A program made the position numbers and the translations under genes. From NCBI GenBank assembly GCA_049596815.1, contig JBMYLY010000027.1, positions 1 through 17,831 on the forward strand: DNA of 17,831 nt, read 5' to 3'. Positions within the stretch are counted from its first letter, which is position 1. Each line of letters opens with the position of its first letter. This DNA comes from UBA724 sp049596815. GTDB taxonomy: Bacteria > Bacteroidota > Bacteroidia > Flavobacteriales > Flavobacteriaceae. Of the stretch, positions 12,615 through 17,831 are shown one piece after another. The notes under the pieces were generated by a model, which ran no database searches, was not told the origin of the DNA, and saw only the letters and a list, made by a program, of their open reading frames with translations.

Positions 12615-14231
12615 ATGAGCATGCTCAAATTTCGTTTTGTTTTGCTAGGGTTGTGGTTTTGCCTCATTGGATGTGTGTTGAGTTGTGAATCAAAAAATAA
12701 CAACTCGGACAAAGATATTTTTAGATACAACTCCCACGAAAACATCAATACGTTAGATCCGGCTTTTGCACGCGATTTACGCAGCATTTGGGCCATGAAT
12801 CAGATTTTCAATGGCTTGGTGCGTTTGGATGACAGCCTAGTTGTGCAACCAGATATCGCCAAAAGCTGGGAAATTCTTGATCGTGGAACTACCTACAGAT
12901 TTGTGCTTCGTGATAATGTATATTTTCATGAATCCGAGACTTTGTTTGGCGAGCAAATAACACGCAAGGTCGTGGCCGATGATTTTGTGCACAGTTTTGA
13001 CAGACTGAGCGACCCACGTCTTGCCTCGCCAGGAATGTGGACGCTAGATCAGGTTTCTGATTACAAAGCTGTGAATGACAGTGTTTTTGAAATCAAGCTC
13101 AAAAAACCTTTTAGCCCTTTCTTGGGAATCTTAAGCATGAAGTACCTAAGTGTAGTACCCAAAGAGCTGGGTGATGTTAGAGATTATCCTGTTGGAACCA
13201 ATCCCATAGGTACAGGGCCTTTCTACGTCAAGGCGTGGATGCAAAACCTAAAACTGGTTTTGCGCAAGCACCCCAAATATTTTGAAAGAGATGAAAACGG
13301 AACCTCCCTACCCTATTTGGAGGCGGTAGCTATTACTTTTGTGCCCGATAAACAAAGTGAATTTTTACTTTTTCTTCAAGGAAAACTAGACATGCTGAAC
13401 AGTTTAGATGTGTCTTACAAGGATGAATTGTTGAGCAAAAACGGCCAGTTACACGTTCGTTATAAAGATAAATTTCAACTTCTAAGATCCCCATTTTTGA
13501 ATACAGAATATATAGGCATCTATATGGATTCTGAAATTCCAGAAATCCAATCCAAAGCACTGCGCCAAGCCCTTAACTATGCCATCGACAGAAAGGAAAT
13601 GGTTCAGTTTCTAAAAAACAATATTGGCCATCCTGCGGACAAGGGATTTGTTCCCAATGGGCTGAATAATAAGTTGGCTGTAAATGGGTATGAGTACAAT
13701 CCCGATAAAGCCATCGAATTGATTCAGGAGTTTAAGCGAAATCACAACCACAAAACACCAGAACTCACCCTATCAACGGATGCCAACTACGTGGATTTGT
13801 GTACCTATCTTCAACATGCTTTTGAAAAAGTAGGAATAAAATTGGACGTAGAGGTGATGCCACCTGCTGCGCTGCGGCAAGCAAAAACCAACGGAAAAGT
13901 CGCTTTGTTTCGTGCGAGTTGGGTGGCCGATTATCCAGACCCCGAAAACTACTTACTCCCTTTTTTTAGCGATAATTTTACCCCAAACGGACCCAATTAC
14001 ACCCATTTTTCAAACGCTGAATTCGATCAGGAATACACGGCAATGATTCAAACCACAGATTCTGAAGAAAGAAACAAAAAACTCACTCATTTAGATCAAT
14101 TGCTGGTAGAAGAAGCCCCTTTTGTGGTTTTGTATTATGATGAAGCACTGCGTTTTTTACAACCCAATGTAAAAGGCATGCATGTCAACCCTGTCAATAT
14201 GTTGGAGTTGAAAAAAGTCTACAAAGAGTGA
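12615..14231 (+). CDS. ABC-type peptide/solute-binding lipoprotein (SBP family 5)
   Basis: A 538-residue lipoprotein of the DppA/OppA family that would bind peptides or similar solutes for an ABC importer. The ATG at 12615 (or 12621) is used, since an upstream GTG at 12594 would add polar residues before the signal peptide. The signal peptide ends in LIGC (Cys20) or VLSC (Cys24), so the lipidated cysteine is uncertain. Family features include NTLDPAFARDLRSIWAMNQIFNGL, SWEI...YRFVLRDNVYFHE, VVADDFVHSFDRL, NPIGTGPFYVKAW, LRQALNYAIDRKEM and RASWVADYPDPENYL. The tail after Cys is not rich in Asp/Glu, so periplasmic-facing placement is likely. No permease or ATPase gene is adjacent, so the partner is elsewhere. 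It abuts the convergent GlmU-family gene with no gap. Confidence 0.92.
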   Translation: MSMLKFRFVLLGLWFCLIGCVLSCESKNNNSDKDIFRYNSHENINTLDPAFARDLRSIWAMNQIFNGLVRLDDSLVVQPDIAKSWEILDRGTTYRFVLRDNVYFHESETLFGEQITRKVVADDFVHSFDRLSDPRLASPGMWTLDQVSDYKAVNDSVFEIKLKKPFSPFLGILSMKYLSVVPKELGDVRDYPVGTNPIGTGPFYVKAWMQNLKLVLRKHPKYFERDENGTSLPYLEAVAITFVPDKQSEFLLFLQGKLDMLNSLDVSYKDELLSKNGQLHVRYKDKFQLLRSPFLNTEYIGIYMDSEIPEIQSKALRQALNYAIDRKEMVQFLKNNIGHPADKGFVPNGLNNKLAVNGYEYNPDKAIELIQEFKRNHNHKTPELTLSTDANYVDLCTYLQHAFEKVGIKLDVEVMPPAALRQAKTNGKVALFRASWVADYPDPENYLLPFFSDNFTPNGPNYTHFSNAEFDQEYTAMIQTTDSEERNKKLTHLDQLLVEEAPFVVLYYDEALRFLQPNVKGMHVNPVNMLELKKVYKE

Positions 14232-15398
14232 TTATTTTCTATGAGACGCTGTTTGGCTAAAAATATCCGCAAGTGTGTTTTCATAGGACTTCTCTAACTC
14301 GCGGTTGCGGCGCTGCATCATGAGTCGCGCCGTTTTTTGAACCTTGTCAAGTTTGTTCTCAACGAACCCTTGCGCTCCACCCCTTGAAAAACTTGGGATA
14401 AAGGTGCGGGGGAATCCACTTCCAAAGATATTGCAGCCCACACCAACGGTAGTTGCTGTATTAAAAGTAGTATGAATGGCGCATTGAGAGTGGTCTCCCA
14501 TCAACAAACCACAAAACTGAAGACCTGTATCTGTAAAACCTTGCTCAGGATAGCTCCACGCTTTGACATTTCCATAATCGTTTTTCAGGTTGGAAGCGTC
14601 AGTAGCAGCCCCAATATTGCACCACTTCCCTATGACCGCATTGCCCAAAAACCCGTCATGCCCTTTGTTGGAAAATCCGAAAAACACAACGTTGCTAAGT
14701 TCGCCTCCGACTTTCACTTCGGGCCCCAAGGTAGTGTCGCCGTAAATCTTTGTACCCATTTTTACAACCGTATTTTTTCCTACATACAGAGGTCCACGCA
14801 GCATGCTGCCCTCCATAATTGTAGCACCATCATCGATGTATATGGGTCCTGCTTGGGTGTTGAGCGAAACGCCTTCCATCTCTACATCCGAGCCGATAAA
14901 AAGGTTTCCATTACCCAAAAGCGTATTGGTTTCAGAGGGTAAAACAGTCGTTTTGCCTTTTGTGAGCAGCTCAAAATCGCGATGCAGCGCAAAGCCATTG
15001 TGAGTGAACAAATCCCATGAGAATTTGATACGCCTAAAATGACTACCGGACAACACTATGGTATTATAATCATCCAAACCATCTTCGTCAGAAGTAAGCG
15101 CGCCATGATAGGCCAAGAGTTGACCCTCAAACATCAATTTTTGTTTGGGTTTAAGAGACATGACCGTTTCAACAAACACATCGTCTGGCACACAAGATGC
15201 CAACACACAAAAGTCAGCTGTTTGTACAAGATCCTCTTGTAGGTAAGTTTGTGTTTCAACACTGATTTCGGCCCCTGTAAGCAAGGCCCACCTGTCCCTG
15301 AATGTCATCATGCCCATAAACAAATCTGCAACAGGTCGTACATATACAAATGGCAACAAGAAATCTCGATCAGAACCGTCAAACAAACGAATGTGCAT
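14232..15398 (-). CDS. GlmU family protein (putative sugar nucleotidyltransferase/acetyltransferase, Bacteroidota type)
   Basis: A 388-residue protein. The N-terminal half (about 1-150) is the variant nucleotidyltransferase-like domain of the alternative GlmU family, opening FDGSDRDFLLPFVYVRPVADL and lacking the LAAGxGTRM loop of classic GlmU. The C-terminal half (about 160-325) is a left-handed beta helix with imperfect hexapeptide repeats (IYIDDGATIMEGSMLRGPLYVGKNTVVKMGTKI), as in acyltransferases. From family knowledge it is proposed to work in UDP-GlcNAc or related nucleotide-sugar synthesis; the exact reaction here is not shown. It lies downstream of rpmE2 beyond an intrinsic terminator that ends only 22 bases before its ATG. 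Its stop abuts that of the solute-binding gene. Confidence 0.88.
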   Translation of the reverse strand: MHIRLFDGSDRDFLLPFVYVRPVADLFMGMMTFRDRWALLTGAEISVETQTYLQEDLVQTADFCVLASCVPDDVFVETVMSLKPKQKLMFEGQLLAYHGALTSDEDGLDDYNTIVLSGSHFRRIKFSWDLFTHNGFALHRDFELLTKGKTTVLPSETNTLLGNGNLFIGSDVEMEGVSLNTQAGPIYIDDGATIMEGSMLRGPLYVGKNTVVKMGTKIYGDTTLGPEVKVGGELSNVVFFGFSNKGHDGFLGNAVIGKWCNIGAATDASNLKNDYGNVKAWSYPEQGFTDTGLQFCGLLMGDHSQCAIHTTFNTATTVGVGCNIFGSGFPRTFIPSFSRGGAQGFVENKLDKVQKTARLMMQRRNRELEKSYENTLADIFSQTASHRK

Positions 15399-15420
15399 GG
15401 GTGGCTTTCTGTGGTAAAAA

Positions 15421-15453
15421 TAAAAAAAAACCTCTCAAATGATGAGAGGTTTT
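15421..15453 (-). terminator. Intrinsic terminator after rpmE2
   Basis: Perfect 11-bp stem (AAAACCTCTCA / TGAGAGGTTTT; plus positions 15427-15437 and 15443-15453) with a 5-base loop and a nine-base U-tract on the minus strand (A-run 15422-15430). It lies about 20 bases after the rpmE2 stop. Confidence 0.92.
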
Positions 15454-15473
15454 CTAAATATGGTTAGCACAAG

Positions 15474-15725
15474 TTATTTCTTAAACTTGGCATATTTGTT
15501 TTTGAACTTATCGATACGACCTGCAGTATCTACCAGTTTGGCCTTACCAGTGTAGTATGGATGTGATGTTCTTGAAATTTCAAGCTTCACCAGTGGATAT
15601 TCTACACCATCTACTTCAATGGTCTCTTTGGCATTGGCTGTTGACTTGGTAATAAAGACATCATCATTGGACATATCTTTAAAAGCGACAAGCCTGTAAT
15701 TTTCTGGATGAATACCTGTTTTCAT
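15474..15725 (-). CDS. rpmE2: 50S ribosomal protein L31, type B
   Basis: An 83-residue protein of the large ribosomal subunit: MKTGIHPENYR at the start, ISRTSHPYYTGK in the middle and DKFKNKYAKFKK at the end. It has no cysteine, so it is the zinc-independent type B (C-minus) form. In organisms with both forms it is induced in zinc limitation; in Flavobacteria it is commonly the only L31, so the copy here may be constitutive. It has a candidate -7 element at 15749-15756 and its own terminator, and is divergent from the DUF4199 gene. Confidence 0.97.
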   Translation of the reverse strand: MKTGIHPENYRLVAFKDMSNDDVFITKSTANAKETIEVDGVEYPLVKLEISRTSHPYYTGKAKLVDTAGRIDKFKNKYAKFKK

Positions 15726-15748
15726 AGGGGTATCGTTTTAAACGCCTG

Positions 15749-15756
15749 CAAATTTA
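15749..15756 (-). promoter_or_regulatory. Candidate -7 element (TAAATTTG) of rpmE2
   Basis: Exact TAnnTTTG on the minus strand, 23 bases before the ATG at 15725. The nearest TTG upstream is 26 bases away, longer than usual, so the -33 element is uncertain. Confidence 0.45.
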
Positions 15757-15803
15757 ATGGTTTTTCATAATTTTACCACATACAAACCAAAAAAAATACA
15801 ACC

Positions 15804-16313
15804 ATGACATCAAACACACCACAAATTCGGAACTACGCATACAAATACGGTCTTATCTACGGAGCCATTACCATCGTTTTCAGCTTGATGCTCCACATCA
15901 TGGACCTAACCTATTCGGGTTCCAATTTCCCTCAAATATTTGGCTATGTATTGTTGGCTGTTCTCATTATTTGGGCCGTTGTATCATTTCGCAAGTACAA
16001 TCAAGGCAAACTCAGCGTTGGACAAGCCACCAAAATCGGTACGGCAACCGCACTCATTAGTGCCATCATCACTGTTTTGTATATAATCGTTTTTGCAAAT
16101 GTGATAGAACCAGACTTTGCAGAAAAACTCGGTGAACTTACCAGTGAACAACTAAGAGAGAAAGCACCCCAACTGACCGAAGATCAAATCGCCCAACAGG
16201 TAGCCATGCAAACAAAGTTTTTCTGGGTGAGCTATCCTTTCATTTTGATTGTATACTCGCTATATGGACTCGTATTGGGCTGGATTACAGGTTTGTTCAC
16301 CAAAAAAGCATAA
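15804..16313 (+). CDS. DUF4199 domain-containing membrane protein
   Basis: A 169-residue protein with four probable membrane helices: about 14-32 (GLIYGAITIVFSLMLHIMD), 43-61 (IFGYVLLAVLIIWAVVSF), 76-99 (IGTATALISAIITVLYIIVFANVI) and 142-163 (YPFILIVYSLYGLVLGWITGLF). A charged loop with many Glu/Gln (LTSEQLREKAPQLTEDQIAQQ) lies between helices 3 and 4. This is the DUF4199 pattern, common in Bacteroidota and without a proven function. The ATG at 15804 is the first start after an A-rich leader. The family 2 glycosyltransferase follows 12 bases later in the same reading frame, so an operon is very likely and a role with envelope glycans can be guessed. Confidence 0.88.
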   Translation: MTSNTPQIRNYAYKYGLIYGAITIVFSLMLHIMDLTYSGSNFPQIFGYVLLAVLIIWAVVSFRKYNQGKLSVGQATKIGTATALISAIITVLYIIVFANVIEPDFAEKLGELTSEQLREKAPQLTEDQIAQQVAMQTKFFWVSYPFILIVYSLYGLVLGWITGLFTKKA

Positions 16314-16325
16314 CACTGCATTCCA

Positions 16326-17288
16326 TTGACAAAAAAGAATAACGAAAAAGATATCAGTGTAGTGATTCCGTTTCTGGATGAAGCGGAGTCGTTGCCTGAA
16401 CTTTACAACCAGCTACTGGAAGTATGTGAAGCTTCCCAGTGGGACTATGAACTCATCTTTGTAGATGACGGTAGTAAGGATGGTGGCTGGAAACACATCA
16501 AGGAATTTTGTCAAAAAAACAAAGCGGTTGTAGGCATACGGATGGCTCGAAATTTTGGAAAATCCCAAGCATTTCATGCAGGTTTTTTGCAAGCCAAAGG
16601 AAGCATCGTCTTTACCATGGACGCTGACCTTCAAGACAACCCTTATGAAATACCTTCTATGTTTCAAAGAATGGTCAATGAAGATTTGGACATACTGTCG
16701 GGCTGGAAGAAAAAACGTTATGATTCAATCCTGTTTAAAAATATCCCCTCCAAAATTTTTAATTGGGCCGCACGCGGTCTTTCCGGAATCAGACTTCACG
16801 ATTTCAACTGTGGACTAAAGGCCTATCGCTCAGAAGTTATTAAAACCATCAATGTTCATGGGGAAATGCACCGCTATATCCCTATGTTGGCCAAACATGC
16901 AGGCTTTGATGCCATCAATGAGCAAATAGTCAAGCACCAAGCACGCAAATACGGCACAACTAAGTTTGGCGCAGACCGATTCATCAAAGGGTTTTTAGAC
17001 TTGTTGACATTGTGGTTTATCCACAGATTTGGCAAGCGACCTATGTATTTTTTTGGATTGGTTGGGTCCGTGATGCTGCTGGTGGGTTTTGGGTTTGCAA
17101 TCTTTCTAGGCATTGATAAATTGTACTTGGACATATCCGGCAGGCTCATCACCCAGCGACCCGAGTTTTTTATTGCCCTAACTACCATGATATTAGGGAG
17201 TCAATTTTTCTTAGCGGGCTTTCTAGCAGAAATGATTTTAAGACTTCGCCACAAAACACCCAACTACACGGTCGCTGAAGTGCTGTAA
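16326..17288 (+). CDS. Family 2 glycosyltransferase, dolichol-phosphate-mannose-synthase/ArnC-like, membrane bound
   Basis: A 320-residue enzyme expected to move a sugar from a nucleotide donor to a polyprenyl phosphate or other lipid carrier at the inner membrane. The GT-A domain shows SVVIPFLDEAESL (11-23), FVDDGSKDGG (45-54), the metal-binding DAD in MDADLQD (Asp99, Asp101), GEMHRY (179-184) and ARKYGTTKFG (206-215). Two membrane helices follow (about 241-262 and 281-303), as in ArnC, GtrB and DPM1-type enzymes. The start is TTG at 16326; only 4 codons separate it from the in-frame TAA of DUF4199, and no ATG exists before the conserved core. Sugar and acceptor cannot be told from the sequence. 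The next gene is a sugar phosphate mutase, which suggests a shared glycan pathway. Confidence 0.93.
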   Translation: MTKKNNEKDISVVIPFLDEAESLPELYNQLLEVCEASQWDYELIFVDDGSKDGGWKHIKEFCQKNKAVVGIRMARNFGKSQAFHAGFLQAKGSIVFTMDADLQDNPYEIPSMFQRMVNEDLDILSGWKKKRYDSILFKNIPSKIFNWAARGLSGIRLHDFNCGLKAYRSEVIKTINVHGEMHRYIPMLAKHAGFDAINEQIVKHQARKYGTTKFGADRFIKGFLDLLTLWFIHRFGKRPMYFFGLVGSVMLLVGFGFAIFLGIDKLYLDISGRLITQRPEFFIALTTMILGSQFFLAGFLAEMILRLRHKTPNYTVAEVL

Positions 17289-17297
17289 AAAAGCTTC

Positions 17298-17313
17298 CAA
17301 ACCAATTGGTTTG
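17298..17313. promoter_or_regulatory. 16-bp perfect palindrome upstream of the phospho-sugar mutase gene
   Basis: CAAACCAATTGGTTTG is its own reverse complement. It lies between the glycosyltransferase stop (17288) and the candidate -7 element at 17316, where a repressor or activator dimer would touch the promoter. It has no U-tract after it on either strand. Confidence 0.45.
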
Positions 17314-17315
17314 AC

Positions 17316-17323
17316 TAAATTTG
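17316..17323 (+). promoter_or_regulatory. Candidate -7 element (TAAATTTG) of the phospho-sugar mutase gene
   Basis: Exact TAnnTTTG, 19 bases before the ATG at 17343. No TTG at 17-23 bases upstream; that interval is at the left edge of the palindrome. Confidence 0.4.
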
Positions 17324-17342
17324 CCAAGCGTAAAAATTTGCA

Positions 17343-17831
17343 ATGAGTAACAATTACACGGAACGTGCCCTTGTATGGCAAAAAGCTCCTTTTGACAACA
17401 AAACCCAACAAGAAGTACAAGCACTAAGCCAAGATCTCACAGCGCTGGAAGATGCTTTTTACAAAGATTTGGAATTTGGCACAGGCGGAATGCGCGGTGT
17501 CATGGGGGTAGGCACCAACAGAGTCAACAAATACACCTTTGGGCGCAATACACAAGGCTTAAGCCAATACCTCAAACAACAATTTCCCAATGAGCCCATC
17601 CGTGTCGTAATCGGCTATGACTGCAGACATCAGAGTGATACCTTGGCAAAAACGGTGGCTGATATTTTTAGTGCAAACGATATCGATGTTTTTTTGTTTT
17701 CGGCACTTAGACCCACTCCGGAGGTCTCATTTGCCGTACGCCACTTAGACGCGCATTGTGGTGTCATACTCACTGCCTCACACAACCCCCCTGAATACAA
17801 TGGTTATAAAGTTTACTGTCAAGACGGCGGT
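17343..17831 (+). CDS. Phospho-sugar mutase (phosphoglucomutase/phosphomannomutase family), N-terminal part, runs off right edge
   Basis: The first 163 codons of an alpha-D-phosphohexomutase, which interconverts hexose 1-phosphate and 6-phosphate. FGTGGMRGVMGVGTNRVNKYT (45-65) is the family's substrate-phosphate region. GYDCRH follows at 91-96, LRPTPEVSFAVR at 122-133, and TASHNPPEYNGYKVY at 144-158 contains the phospho-acceptor Ser146. The leading segment (WQKAPFDNKTQQEVQAL) and the FGTGGMRG form fit the PgcA/PGM2-like subgroup, normally about 560-580 residues, so roughly 400 residues lie outside the window. The start is the ATG at 17343, about 54 bases after the glycosyltransferase. It may have its own promoter. 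Confidence 0.94.
   Translation, partial: MSNNYTERALVWQKAPFDNKTQQEVQALSQDLTALEDAFYKDLEFGTGGMRGVMGVGTNRVNKYTFGRNTQGLSQYLKQQFPNEPIRVVIGYDCRHQSDTLAKTVADIFSANDIDVFLFSALRPTPEVSFAVRHLDAHCGVILTASHNPPEYNGYKVYCQDGG

Noticed and set aside
14472..14942. 156-residue open frame on the plus strand
   Set aside because: It is antisense to the beta-helix of the GlmU-family gene; the repeats on the other strand create the open frame.
17298..17313. Palindrome as an intrinsic terminator of the glycosyltransferase gene
   Set aside because: The stem would be short with a four-base AATT loop and no U-tract follows; an operator reading fits better.
1..17831. CRISPR array, tRNA, rRNA, insertion sequence or prophage
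   Set aside because: I saw no spaced direct repeats, no tRNA-like cloverleaf, no transposase or phage gene, and no terminal inverted repeats in the window.

Overview
The window reads as chromosomal DNA of a Bacteroidota bacterium, most likely family Flavobacteriaceae. The evidence is an AT-rich genome, starts without Shine-Dalgarno sequences, several TTG-N(17-23)-TAnnTTTG promoter elements, a 950-residue CarB, a zinc-free type B L31, a GlmU-like fusion of the Bacteroidota type, a DUF4199 protein, and a lipoprotein with an SDDDD surface-export signal. I saw no insertion sequence, prophage, CRISPR array, tRNA or rRNA. Most of the content is core or housekeeping.

Layout from left to right. (1) Positions 1-307 hold the N-terminal half of an ECF-type sigma factor whose frame is broken. 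It is divergent from an S41 peptidase lipoprotein (413-1840). (2) A vitamin B12 block follows: a BtuB-like TonB-dependent receptor (3626-1791, minus) lies downstream of a clear cobalamin riboswitch (3863-3691, minus). Divergent from it is a small membrane protein of the DUF6580 putative transport family (3938-4432). (3) A minus-strand block reads rpmH (L34), an intrinsic terminator, carB and rmuC. (4) A small TPR-like membrane protein (plus) converges on a MltD-like lytic transglycosylase, which is preceded by a small alpha/beta hydrolase (minus). (5) A GNAT-like small protein (plus) converges on mtaB (minus), which is divergent from a solute-binding lipoprotein (plus). (6) A GlmU-family protein and rpmE2 (type B L31), with a terminator between them, are on the minus strand. 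They are divergent from DUF4199, a family 2 glycosyltransferase and a phospho-sugar mutase that runs off the right edge.

The genome is very compact where genes converge. Three convergent pairs share a four-base stop overlap (TTAA, CTAA, CTAA), one pair abuts exactly, and one overlaps by 50 bp. Intrinsic terminators appear only after the two ribosomal protein genes.

I do not see an obvious new multi-gene system. The best leads are the B12 riboswitch locus with its divergent DUF6580 gene, the convergent-stop architecture, a 16-bp perfect palindrome upstream of the sugar mutase, and a GNAT-like protein that has lost the acetyl-CoA loop motif.
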